A stretch of DNA of 64,000 bases from Pseudoneurospora amorphoporcata (taxonomy: Eukaryota; Ascomycota; Sordariomycetes; Sordariales; Sordariaceae), in contig MU859224.1 of assembly GCA_033297205.1 (NCBI GenBank), positions 1 through 64,000 on the forward strand, in the 5' to 3' direction. Below, in pieces: positions 35,700 to 46,197 of the stretch. A program made the translations under genes and the position numbers. The notes below the pieces were generated by a model, which saw only the letters and a list, made by a program, of their open reading frames with translations, was not told the origin of the DNA and made no database searches. Every line of letters starts with the position of its first letter. Positions within the stretch are counted from its first letter, which is position 1.

Positions 35700-37917
35700 T
35701 CTGGCTTGCAATGCACAACTGCTCATCAAGACATTCATCATCACCCTGAACCGTGTCAAGGGTGGTGCTGCTGTCTAGGAGCCTTCACAACCACCTCCGC
35801 CCGGCCAACAAGGGGTGACACGGAGGTCGTTGCCAAACATACCCACACAAAGAAGGGATAACTGCGGACAACAAATCCCCCTTGCTTTGACCAAAGACTG
35901 AGGCGGCAACCGAATGTCGGACCTTGTCACTTCGCCAGCGGACTGGTGATTGACTCGTCACTGCTGCGATGGTGACGGCGAATTCATGAACCGCGTTGAT
36001 GGTTTCAGAGTTGGTAAGCAATCTTGATGCCTCAACTGGCAGGACTGTTGCTAACCCGAGCTCGCGCTTAGAAGTCTCTTCGCAGAGAAGACTGCGCCAC
36101 ATGTAGAAGGTGGTGACTTCTGCCTGATTTTGAAAAGCTGTTGGCTTGAAGTCTTTTACATTAGTCTATCTGACGCGCTGGACGAGGTGTCGAGAGAGGT
36201 TCTCACTTTGATACGATTGGATTGTAGACACAACAGACACTGTTGTCGGTCATGGCCGCTATTCTCAGGTATACTCGTCTGAAGCATGAGACGCTATCCT
36301 CGTAGGCCTTTATACATTACCAGTACGCTTCTGGTCGTAGATATACAAAGTCTGGTGGTTTATTGAAAAACAACAAACTGGAATCATCTCGATCCATACA
36401 GATACCTTGGCCTAGCTCGACAAGCTGTACTGCGTAATTCGTGCATGACCTGTCCCGTAGAGGGATTAGCCGGTGGGGCGATTTGCACGCACATGCCACC
36501 GACGGAGTCACTAGGAATGCGGGGGAGTCCGCGTCAGCAGGGGGGGAAGCTCCAGGGCGGGAGAGGTCGGGTGGCCGAACCTTGAACCGCTCCCGGTCCT
36601 CTCCCCGAGTGAGATAAGAGGGGCAGAGGGGAGGCAAGAGAGTCCGGGCACCTTGAGGGACAACACGTGGGAACACAAGAACATGACGGCGAGGGAAGGT
36701 CAAGATGAACCAAAGCCAATGAGTACCTAGTAGCACCTGTGCAACTCCCAAAACAAACACCGGCACCTCATGACGAATATGGAAGGAAGGCAGCAAAAAG
36801 CTCAACGAACCGCGGGGAACGAGCGAAGAACAGCCGGCGGGAACAAGCACGGGAACCTCCACGGGAACAGGCAAGGGGATTTCTGACGCAATGGAGGGTC
36901 GACTTCCATGTTCGATATGTTTCTTCAACCGCCAAGTTCCGTGGTTACGCGTTCCAGTTCCACTTCACTTTCATCTCCTAGCTTACATATCTCTAAAATA
37001 GTCATGAATTCGGGCTTCGGGCTTAAAGTACTTTCTATCCTGTTCCATTCGAGTTGAAGTCATCAAGGTTCTCATTGTCGTTTGCCGCCTTTTGTGAAGT
37101 TCGGGTTCAAGGGGAAGACACACCTGCCAATAAGAGGAAAACAAGCAGAATGGATAGACACGGATAGAAAAGGTGGTACAGCTGTATGCATGATTTGCCT
37201 GCTCCTTTCTGCTTTGGCCGCCATCAAAAGCTGCAGTTGCAGTTGCAGTTGCCATCCCTGTGTGTTTGTTGTGCGGGGTCGGGCGGCATCTGGCACTTAT
37301 ATCGAATCTTTCGGGAGGCGGGGGTGTAAATACCGCGTACTTACGGGTATGTACAGCTTCAAGGTGTTAAAGCACGGGAAGTCGGATGGACCGAGAGGCT
37401 AGGAAAGAAAAGGGTTTTGAAGATATCAAGGGGATTTTGGGCCCTTTCATCAATGATCATAGTCTGAGGGGTGTACAAGGTATACAAAAGAAACAACAAT
37501 CGGAATGCAATCAGCCGAGGCGAAGGCCGGAATATATCCGAGTATGATGCAAGTACCTGACATTACGTACTTTACTTACAGTACCAAGTACATACCTCCT
37601 TCCTAAGGGTTCACCGTGGGAGCAATCATGATCCGAGAAGCTCACACACCTCCCAGAGACAGTGAGCAGTGACGGAGGACGAGCGGGGGGGCGGGGTAGA
37701 ATAATTCCTTTGTGTTCCTTCCAGTCTCTGCCATTTCATATCAACCTCGCCTCTTCCCCCCGCCTCTCTTTACTAATACCCGACCAGAGCTTCCTCTCTC
37801 CGATATCTTTTGTATCTTCTCCCTCTCCCATTCCCATCCATATCCTCCCCGTCTGTTTAGTTGCTCCAACGTCCGCAATATCTCGTCTCGAAAGATTAGA
37901 CCACAACATCAAGCAAA
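35700..37917. other. Intergenic (2.2 kb), promoter of catalase-peroxidase at right
   Basis: No gene supported; an open minus-strand stretch near 36317-36928 lacks an ATG and looks random. The last ~200 bp are rich in C and T, as expected of a 5' UTR of a strongly expressed gene. Confidence 0.6.
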
Positions 37918-40179
37918 ATGACCGAGTGCCCCGTCCGCAAGTCCAACATTGGTGGTGGTGGCACCAGGAACAGCGACTGGTGGCCAGCCCAGCTCAAGCT
38001 CAACATCCTCCGCCAACACACGCCCGTCACTAATCCCCTCGACAAGGACTTCGACTATGCCGCTGCCTTCAAGAGCCTCGACTACGAAGGCCTCAAGAAG
38101 GACCTCACCGCCCTCATGACCGACTCGCAGGACTGGTGGCCTGCTGATTTCGGTCACTATGGCGGTCTCTTCATCCGCATGGCATGGCACAGCGCCGGCA
38201 CATACCGTGTCATGGATGGCCGCGGAGGCGGTGGTGAGGGCCAGCAGCGCTTTGCTCCTCTCAACAGCTGGCCCGACAACGTTTCTCTCGACAAGGCCCG
38301 CCGTCTCCTGTGGCCCATCAAGCAGAAGTACGGCAACAAGATCTCGTGGGCTGATTTGCTCCTTCTGACGGGCAACGTGGCTCTCGAGTCCATGGGCTTC
38401 AAGACGTTTGGCTTTGCTGGTGGCCGTCCCGACACGTGGGAGGCTGACGAGTCTACATACTGGGGTTCCGAGACTACATGGCTGGGCAACGAGGACCGTT
38501 ATGCCGAGGGTCAGGAAGGCCACAAGGCACATGGTGTTGTCCAAGGTGACGAGTCCAAGAAAGAACACAAAGATATCCACACCCGTGACCTGCAGAACCC
38601 CCTCGCCGCCGCCCACATGGGTCTCATCTACGTCAACCCCGAAGGTCCCGACGGCATTCCCGACCCCGTTGCCTCGGCCAAGGATATTCGTGTCACTTTT
38701 GGTCGCATGGCCATGGACGACGAGGAGACGGTCGCTTTGATCGCTGGTGGTCACACCTTTGGTAAGACCCACGGTGCCGGTCCTACTCATCATGTCGGCA
38801 AGGAGCCAGAAGCCGCTCCAATCGAGCAACAAGGTCTCGGCTGGGCCAACTCGTATGGTCAGGGCAAGGGTCCCGACACCATCACCAGTGGCCTTGAGGT
38901 GGTTTGGTCACCGACTCCGACCAAGTGGGGCATGGGGTACCTCGAATACCTCTACAAGTTTGAGTGGGAGCAGACAAAGAGCCCGGCTGGTGCCAACCAG
39001 TGGGTGGCCAAGAACGCCGAGCCCAGCATCCCGGATCCGTACGATCCCAACAAGAAGCGCCTTCCGACCATGTTGACGACCGATGTGGCACTCCGCATGG
39101 ATCCCGCCTATGACAAGATCTGCCGCGACTTCCTCGCGAACCCAGACAAGTTCGCCGATGCCTTTGCCCGTGCTTGGTTCAAGCTTCTTCACCGTGACAT
39201 GGGCCCGCGTACTCGCTGGATTGGTCCAGAGGTCCCCTCTGAGATCCTCCCGTGGGAAGACTACATTCCTCCCGTAGACTACCAGGTCATTGATGATAAC
39301 GACATCACCTCGTTGAAGAAGGAAATTTTGGCTACCGGTGTTGCCCCCAAGAAGCTGATCTTTGTTGCCTGGTCCTCGGCCTCCACTTTCCGTGGCTCCG
39401 ACAAGCGCGGTGGTGCCAATGGTGCCCGTATCCGTCTTGCTCCTCAAAATGAGTGGCAGGTAAATGATCCCCCCACGCTCCGCGAGGTCATTTCCGCCCT
39501 CGAGTCTGTGCAGCAAAAGTTCAACAACAGCCCCAGCGGCAAGAAGGTCTCCCTGGCCGATCTCATCGTCCTCGGTGGTGTCGCTGCCCTTGAGCAGGCT
39601 TCTGGCCTCGTGGTCCCCTTCACCCCAGGCCGCAACGACGCCACTCAGGAGCAGACCGATGTGCACTCTTTCAATCACCTCCAGCCTTATGCCGACGGCT
39701 TCCGCAACTACGGCAAGGGTACCCAGCGCGTACGCACTGAGCAGTTCCTCATTGACCGCGCCTCGCTCCTCACCCTCTCGGCTCCCGAGCTCACTGCCCT
39801 CATTGGCGGTCTCCGCGTACTAGAGGCCAACTATGATGGCGGATCCCAAGGTGTGTTGACCAAGACACCTGGCAAGCTTACCAACGACTTCTTTGTCAAC
39901 CTGTTGGACACCAACACGGCATGGAAGGCGGCGGATAATGAGGGCGAGTTGTTCGTCGGCTATGATCGCAAGACCCACGATAAGAAGTGGACTGCTACCA
40001 GGGCCGACCTCATCTTTGGATCGCATGCTGAGCTTCGCGCGCTTGCCGAGGTGTATGCGTCGGTGGACGGCGAGGACAAGTTCAAGCGTGACTTTGTGGC
40101 GGCTTGGCACAAGGTGATGAACCTGGATCGGTTCGACCTTAGGCAGGAGGGACGGGGCCAGAATGCCCTCAAGCTTTAG
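37918..40179 (+). CDS. cat-2: Catalase-peroxidase (KatG), Neurospora catalase-2 type
   Basis: A single exon of 753 residues, full length for the two-domain family. The N-terminal heme domain has the distal Arg87-Trp90-His91 in RMAWHSAGTYR, Tyr238 (LIYVNPEGP) and Met264 (TFGRMAMDD) to form the Met-Tyr-Trp adduct needed for catalase activity, and the proximal His279 in IAGGHTFGKTHG. The C-terminal half is the inactive duplicate. There is no signal peptide, so it is probably cytosolic; the enzyme breaks down hydrogen peroxide and also acts as peroxidase. Fungal katG genes were acquired from bacteria, and the lack of introns fits that history. Sequence reads very close to Neurospora CAT-2. Confidence 0.97.
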   Translation: MTECPVRKSNIGGGGTRNSDWWPAQLKLNILRQHTPVTNPLDKDFDYAAAFKSLDYEGLKKDLTALMTDSQDWWPADFGHYGGLFIRMAWHSAGTYRVMDGRGGGGEGQQRFAPLNSWPDNVSLDKARRLLWPIKQKYGNKISWADLLLLTGNVALESMGFKTFGFAGGRPDTWEADESTYWGSETTWLGNEDRYAEGQEGHKAHGVVQGDESKKEHKDIHTRDLQNPLAAAHMGLIYVNPEGPDGIPDPVASAKDIRVTFGRMAMDDEETVALIAGGHTFGKTHGAGPTHHVGKEPEAAPIEQQGLGWANSYGQGKGPDTITSGLEVVWSPTPTKWGMGYLEYLYKFEWEQTKSPAGANQWVAKNAEPSIPDPYDPNKKRLPTMLTTDVALRMDPAYDKICRDFLANPDKFADAFARAWFKLLHRDMGPRTRWIGPEVPSEILPWEDYIPPVDYQVIDDNDITSLKKEILATGVAPKKLIFVAWSSASTFRGSDKRGGANGARIRLAPQNEWQVNDPPTLREVISALESVQQKFNNSPSGKKVSLADLIVLGGVAALEQASGLVVPFTPGRNDATQEQTDVHSFNHLQPYADGFRNYGKGTQRVRTEQFLIDRASLLTLSAPELTALIGGLRVLEANYDGGSQGVLTKTPGKLTNDFFVNLLDTNTAWKAADNEGELFVGYDRKTHDKKWTATRADLIFGSHAELRALAEVYASVDGEDKFKRDFVAAWHKVMNLDRFDLRQEGRGQNALKL

Positions 40180-42910
40180 GAGGCTGATCTTGCCGTGCTG
40201 TACAGCAGAGAGCTGCGTTGGCGGATAGCTTGGATGGAGGCTGATCGGCCGGACAAGTCGGCTCCTTTGTTTGAAAGAGAGGAGTATAAAATATCCTTAA
40301 TGTGGTTCAAAAGAGCTTTGGAGGATCTTTCCACTTTGGAATGGAAAAAGTCCGGGCTGGCTGCACTGCCGCGTCCGGAAAATCCAGAGAGGGCCCGCCA
40401 AAAAGAAATGGAGGAGGCAAAGCAAGCACCGAGATGAATTGAAATGTCATGTTTACGAGCAACGTTAGATATCATGTCCAGATGAGTAGTGAATCAAGAT
40501 ATTAAATATGAAACGAGTACCACGTCAATTATTTGTGCCACTGTCTTGTCTTTCGCTCGATGAACTCGTTCCTATAATACCGCGTTGGTGTTCCTGGACT
40601 CGGATGACGTTCCTCTGTTATTTCGTTAACTGCTGTGCTGCTAGTCAAGCACGAGGTCTGTTAAGGAGTCATCTCATACAGTCACCCCACTCCGGCCCGT
40701 ATATACCTCCTTTTTCGACCAAGCCAGACGGACACTTACTTGTTCGTCACTCCCAACAACTCGCCAATGTGCGAGAGTATGCCCCATGTTACATCTCAGG
40801 CCGGCATGAGTAGCAGAGATCTTGGACTCCACGGTTCTGTTTGGCTCAGGCGAAGAGAAACCATGCCCCGCAGACGCCCTGCATCTTCAACTACATTTTT
40901 CCTTTCGAGATATTGGATGGATGGTGATTCCCTCCAACGCCTTGCAACTTGATGAAAACAAGCATGGTAAGTGTTGGAATTCTAAGCCCGTGCTGAATTT
41001 CTTTCTTCTTTTTCTTTTTTTTTTTTTTTTTTCCTTTTTTTTCTTCACCAATGGATGAAGCCGATAATACAATCTAGCCCTAGTAGGTTTGTTAGTTTGG
41101 TACAAAAAATGCCTAGTTCCATATTTCGAGCTACTAAGAGTAAAAAGGTATTTGGATTCGAACGGACGGGTACTATAGGAGACTACGTACCATCTTATAT
41201 TTTCCTATTCTCAAAGGCCTCAAGAAGAGGCATAAGAGGCTTCTGTAGGTAGCATTTTATACTCTAGTCACAATATTCGTGCCTTCAAACAAATGAAAGC
41301 CAGAAGAAGGCCCGCTAATAAGAACTCAATTTCTCCTCTTATTCAACCCATGTTCGAAGACATGGAACCAAACTACCTAAAAAGCAAACTAGTCTTATAT
41401 TGTACCTAGGTACCTGTAAGGTGTCTTGGTGTTTTTCCCGGCCGGGGCTTAGGAAAAGTAAGCTGAAGGTGCGGCAGGTGCGGCAGGTGCGACGGTGTTG
41501 GTGTTTAGTTTGACTACCGTACCTCTAGATAAGTGAACGAGTGAGTTGTGGTTGAGTGACTACACTACCTTGGTGACTACCTCTAGTGACAATGGAGGGT
41601 GGGTTTATTACCTAGGTACAAGGTTTGGTTCGTACCTCTATTGATGTCCAGGTCCAGGTTCATTATTAATCTGGATGCCAGGATCAGAGTCAGACCAACA
41701 AGTTTTGTCACTGCACTGCACTGCACTGCAGTGTTTGTGTTTTATTCTTTGAGAGAGTGAGTCTGAGACCTTGACTTCCATTACAGAGGACAGGTATGTA
41801 GGTTGGTTTCATCCTTCCATTCCGTCCGCCGGGCGCCGGGCTGACTGGAATCTGTGGGAAGGGAAGGGGGTGTGTATTTGAACAGATTACCTACACTACG
41901 GAAAACTTGTAAACTGAATACAGCGGCGATTGACTTAATCCAGTAAAGTAAAGTAAAGTAAAGTAAAGTAAAGTAAAGTAAAGTAAAGTAAAGTAAAGTA
42001 AAGTAAAGTAAAGTAAAGTAGCCGCTACCTACAAGTACTAACTACCTGCCTAATACTTGAATAATGGTTCAGAAACCATAAAACTAGGGATTCCTTCAAG
42101 GAAGAAGGTCAAGAGTTTGCTGGAATATGCAAGTACAAGGCCAATGGGATATGAATAGACATTTATTTCCATACCTTGTTTCTATGTAGGGTGGAGCCAG
42201 CAGGTCTTATTACTTACATTTTGATGGATGAGTTGTGAGTTGTGGGATGAGGAGGAAGAGGAGAGCGGAGGAAAGCGGACAAAGGCCGGATGGAAGAGGT
42301 CTCAGTCTCTCAGACTCAGCTTTGGACGACGTTCGCTTTGCTGAAGGAGAGAGGGGAACAACGCGGGCGGTGCTGTTGGAACCTGTATTGACTCTGAGTG
42401 ACTGAGTGATGACGGGGTGTGGGTTGACTGTCATTGTCAGGTGGAAGAACTGAACTTCTACCTGAGAGCATTCGTTATTCACCCGAAACCTACGTATGTT
42501 GTGCCCAAGTCTTATGACTTTGTTAGTCTGGCCCTTCTGGCTTTGTTATTGTGCCGGTTCGCTCAAAGTGCTTTGTGCCAATGCCAGACACCAACCACCA
42601 TGATTGCGAACCTTGTCTTTGTTCCCTCCACCAATACTGACGTACCTATTGACGGGCTTCAATCTCGAGCCACAACCTTCACAATAGCATGGCAGGGCTA
42701 TTGATTGACAAAGGTTTCCTTCAACGATCACCAAAAAATTACCCCGTTCGCCACAGCGTCCTATAAAGGAGTGGCAGACAACCGACTCTTCCCCAAACTG
42801 CCATTTCGTTCTCACTCTTCCTGCAAACCCTGTTCTCCTGAACAAACCCCTTTGCACAAAAAGAATACTCATCTCTCAGCAAGTAAGAGCACAACGAGGC
42901 ATAGGTCAAA
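40180..42910. other. Intergenic (2.7 kb)
   Basis: No gene supported. Contents: T-rich tracts at about 41012-41042, two TACCTAGGTA palindromes (41403, 41609), a CTGCA repeat near 41713, and an AAGTA microsatellite. Confidence 0.6.
41942..42020. repeat. (AAGTA)n pentanucleotide microsatellite
   Basis: About 16 perfect tandem AAGTA units. Confidence 0.95.
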
Positions 42911-44866
42911 ATGTCCAGCCACCGCACCCCCATCAAAAGAGAGCGCGACAGCCCTCCCGACGACGTCGACCGTCACCGTCACCGTACCCCCATCAAAAGA
43001 GAGCGTGACAGCCCTCCTGCCGACGATGACGACGACCGTCACCGTCACCGTGACCGGTCCAGATCCCCTCGCGATAAGGTCGTCAAGAGCGAAGACAAGG
43101 ACAATCTCAAGCGTGAAAAAGAAGAAAAGCTCGTCTTCGTTCGCAAGCGCATCAAGGACCACGAGCGCGAGCGCGAATTCAAGCGGCCTACCCCGGATTG
43201 GGTGACAGACCTCGCCGGCGCCGTACTTTGCACGGAGCGCCGCAGGAAGTACAAGTACAACCTGGATAAGCGTGGCGGTTCTCGCTCTGGCTTCGGCCCT
43301 CGTAGGGACAGGGACTGGGGCAATGATGGAGAGTACGACACGAAAAAGTACCCAATGATTAGCGACGGTTATGGTAATTGTCACCAAATCGTACCCGATG
43401 GTAATGGCGGGTATAAGAAGGTCGTGAGCGATGCAAGCGGCGACGCGTGGGAAAGGAAGGTGGAAGCCAAGGCGGAGGAGTTGATGAAGGTTCCGCATCA
43501 TATCCTCGAGGCGATGGCCCGCGAGGAGGAAGCAAGGAAGAATTATATGAGGAGCTATGAGAAGTATCCTAACTACGACCGTGACGCGGAGACCGTGTAT
43601 GAGCGCTACATGCGCACCACGGGAAAGCGTGAGAATCCTTAGTCGGGATCCATGCATTGTCAGAGTAATGTTCAAGTTCCGGATCAAGGGATGCTGATGG
43701 AGACGGAATTGGAGAGGCAGGCAAGGAGGGAAAGAGACAGTTGGGACAGGTTCAGAAGGAATAGGGAAGAAGATGGGATACAAGAAGATGGGAATGATAG
43801 GGGTAGGGAGAAAGAGATATTCATCAATGGAGAAAGGTACGTTAAGCATGAGCCACGGGATTCATACTACTCACACAAAGAATCGTCTGGTCCGCCGCCT
43901 CCTTCTGTTGCCACTGAGAGCACAACTGGTGATGATGGTGACGGGATTTCGCAACTTGGGCGGTTTTTGGAAAGTCTTGGAGGAAGGATGCATCTGGGGA
44001 GCAACCCGGCTAGCGGTAGCCAAGAACCTGAGCGAAGGGTGAAGACAGAGGAGGAGGAGAGAGTGAAGATGAAGACTGAGCCACCGCTGACTCGCCTGTT
44101 GGGCTTGTTTCCTGGGCTGAACTTATTCGGCAACAACTCTGTTCCGCCGCCGCCACCACCATCACCGTCTTCTAGCCACTCTCGTTCATCCAGAGGTTCG
44201 AGCCGCGGACAAAGTTTGCCAAAGAGTAGATATCCAAAGAAGAACACGGCGGAGGTGATGGCCGAGTTTAAGGCGTCACCAAACCCTTTTCAACAAGCAT
44301 ATCAAGAGAGACGGTCTTGGAGGAATGAACGGCCTTCAGGGGTCGAATATGTTGAGTGCCCTGCTGAATCTCCCGCCTCCTCTTACTCTCCAGTTTCATA
44401 TCCTCGGACTTACCCTCCTCCCCCAACCGCCGTGACCGTTTCGGAGTCAGATACTAGCAGTCTTTATCAGCAAGAGTTTGAAAATGAGGATCCAACCCAT
44501 CGCGTATATCGAGTCCCTTCGTACCGCATTAATCCAACTGGCGACACATGTTCGCAACAACGTCGGTCTGAGCCTACCGCCCACATGCGTCGCCGTCGTC
44601 GGCGGGGTCTCGGTGAAGATTCACGAACGGTATTGGAGAATGGTCGCCATCCCTAGAACGGATATGACGATTATTTCCCGCCGCGCTGGACTGAAGAGGA
44701 TAAGGAGAGGTGGAGAAAGGAAAAGGAGGAAACCAGGAAGGTCAGACTTGAAGCCCAGAAAATGGAGGAACTGCGCAGATTGCATGACCAGAAAGTCAAG
44801 GCCGCAGAAGAGGTGAGGATGTTGAAACTGAGAAAGGGAAGTCCATTTGTCAGGTGGGCCGATTGA
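42911..44866 (+). CDS. Arg/Glu/Ser-rich protein; frame interrupted by two in-frame TAG codons
   Basis: One reading frame of 652 codons runs from the ATG at 42911 to TGA at 44864-44866, interrupted by TAG at 43640 and 44654. All three parts share the same charged style. Part 1 (243 residues) starts with a duplicated TPIKRERDSPP unit and RS/KE-rich sequence; part 2 is Glu/Arg-rich then Ser/Pro-rich; part 3 (~69 residues) is a Lys/Glu-rich helix. A 60-nt intron at 43629-43688 (GTGAGA donor, AAG acceptor) would remove the first TAG and keep phase. For the second I find only a CCCTAG acceptor-like site and no convincing donor. It may be one spliced gene, or a gene ending at the first or second stop. 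The composition hints at RNA-binding or splicing; no domain recognised. Confidence 0.55.
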
Positions 44867-45497
44867 GTTGCAAACCTAATTTTCAGAGCTAGTCGTCTTC
44901 GTTCTTCCCGTAGCAATGAGCTTCTTCATTTCGCTTTGCAGCGTCTTAAGATTCAATGCTGCCTGCCGTTCCTTCCTGTGTTGTGTACTATACGTGTCTT
45001 CTCAATTTTTGTCTGTGCATAGGGCGGACATCCTCGCCCTAGGCCCTTTCCCTTCTCCTCTTTACACGACATTCATTCACCCAGCCTGCCGTCGACAACC
45101 TTTAGTAGGTACTTGGCAACTTTGTTATTATATTTGTTTCCCCCCAGCCTGGGTCCAAAGACGGCCACCAACATGGAAATGTCGGCAAGTCGACGCCTCA
45201 AAGTCAGACACGCAGCCGCATGAGAAAGATTCGCCATCGATGTTATCAGATTCCTAGCTAAAAGAGCAAAGGTACGTCAAAACGCCAGATCATAAGTCCA
45301 AAACGTTCTCAGTCCAAATTCGTCGTCACAGGTCCTAAGTAACAATTTCCCTCAGTGTCCTTCCAGCATTTCCAAGACCCAAACGACCACCAAAGAAAAC
45401 TCAAGTCCCAATCCTCCAAGCATCCAATGTCGTCGTCCCGTCCCCTGTCCTAATTCTTCGCCAAAGCTCAGTGCGCTGATGTCTCCCAGATGGCCGC
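44867..45497. other. Convergent intergenic; likely left edge of the peptide gene cluster
   Basis: Between the 3' ends of the Arg/Glu-rich gene (plus) and the RiPP precursor (minus). No feature recognised. Confidence 0.6.
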
Positions 45498-46061
45498 TTA
45501 GGCCTTGTCGATAGGGATCACGTAGTCCTCGACCGAACCACGCTTGTCGATGGGGATCACATAATCCTCAACCGACGCCCTCTTGTCAATAGGGATCACG
45601 TAATCCTCGACCGAACCACGCTTGTCAATCGGAATGACATAATCCTCCACGGATGAACGCCTGTCGATTGGGATGACATAGTCCTCGACACCGCCGTGGC
45701 GCTTGTCAATCGGGATCACGTAGTCCTCGACCGACGAACGCTTGTCAATCGGGATGACATAGTCCTCGACGGAGCTGCGCTTCTTGTCGATAGGAATCAC
45801 GTAGTCCTCGACGGCACCGTGGCGCTTGTCAATGGGGATCACGTAGTCCTCGACCGAGGACCTCTTGTCGATTGGGATAACATAATCTTCGACACTGCCG
45901 TGGCGCTTGTCGATGGGAATGACATAATCCTCGACCGAGGACCTCTTGTCAATGGGGATCACGTAGTCCTCTACGGAGCCACGCTTATCAATGGGGATGA
46001 CATAATCCTCAACAGATGAGCGCTTGTCGATGGGGATCACGTAGTCCTCAACGGCATTGCT
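45498..46061. repeat. Coding tandem array, 14 units of 39-45 bp
   Basis: Each unit encodes spacer-VED-YVIPID-dibasic. The 18-nt core segment occurs in 13 different synonymous spellings among 14 copies, with no amino acid change. Confidence 0.95.
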
Positions 46062-46197
46062 CTATCAACGCGCTCAGGTTAGTGAAGAGCAATTCCACGC
46101 CACGGTGCTACTATTGTGAAAGACTGACCTTGGCAACAGGAGCGGCAAGGACGCTGACGCAGAATGCTGCGATTAGGACAGAACTCGAGTACTTCAT
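45498..46197 (-). CDS. phomA-like: Dikaritin-type RiPP precursor with 14 identical YVIPID cores (phomopsin type)
   Basis: Two exons on the minus strand: 46129-46197 (signal peptide, 23 codons) and 45498-46061; 210 residues. The signal peptide ends near an Ala-Pro after a hydrophobic core. The remainder is 14 tandem units of 13-15 residues, each made of a 2-4 residue variable spacer, VED, the core YVIPID, and a dibasic KR (once KKR, once RR; the last unit ends Lys-Ala). The dibasic sites fit Kex2-type cleavage in the Golgi. In Diaporthe, phomopsin A is known to derive from a precursor with this same core (established knowledge). The neighbouring UstYa-type, methyltransferase and S41 genes agree. 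The product is inferred to be a phomopsin-like crosslinked cyclic peptide; actual modifications cannot be read from DNA. The frame is intact. Confidence 0.93.

Noticed and set aside
36317..36928. 203-codon minus-strand open frame
   Set aside because: Lacks an ATG start and shows no protein-like pattern.
38908..39678. Long minus-strand open frames opposite the catalase-peroxidase
   Set aside because: Shadows of a GC3-rich coding region; the plus-strand enzyme is unambiguous.
40195..40437. 80-codon open frame after the catalase-peroxidase
   Set aside because: No ATG at its start; it lies in the probable 3' UTR.
41150..41175. GGATTCGAAC, resembling a tRNA T-loop on the minus strand
   Set aside because: Flanking bases do not form the T-stem, and no acceptor or anticodon stem fits.
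44478..44816. 112-codon frame overlapping the Arg/Glu-rich gene
   Set aside because: The other frame continues with the same charged, helical composition and is the better reading.
45498..46061. CRISPR-like or satellite tandem array
   Set aside because: Units keep one reading frame, with protein-level conservation and synonymous variation; it is a coding repeat in a eukaryote.
45498..46197. Alpha-pheromone precursor (also Kex2-processed repeats)
   Set aside because: The core is not like the Trp/Cys-containing Sordariales pheromone, and the neighbours are UstYa-type, S41 and methyltransferase genes.
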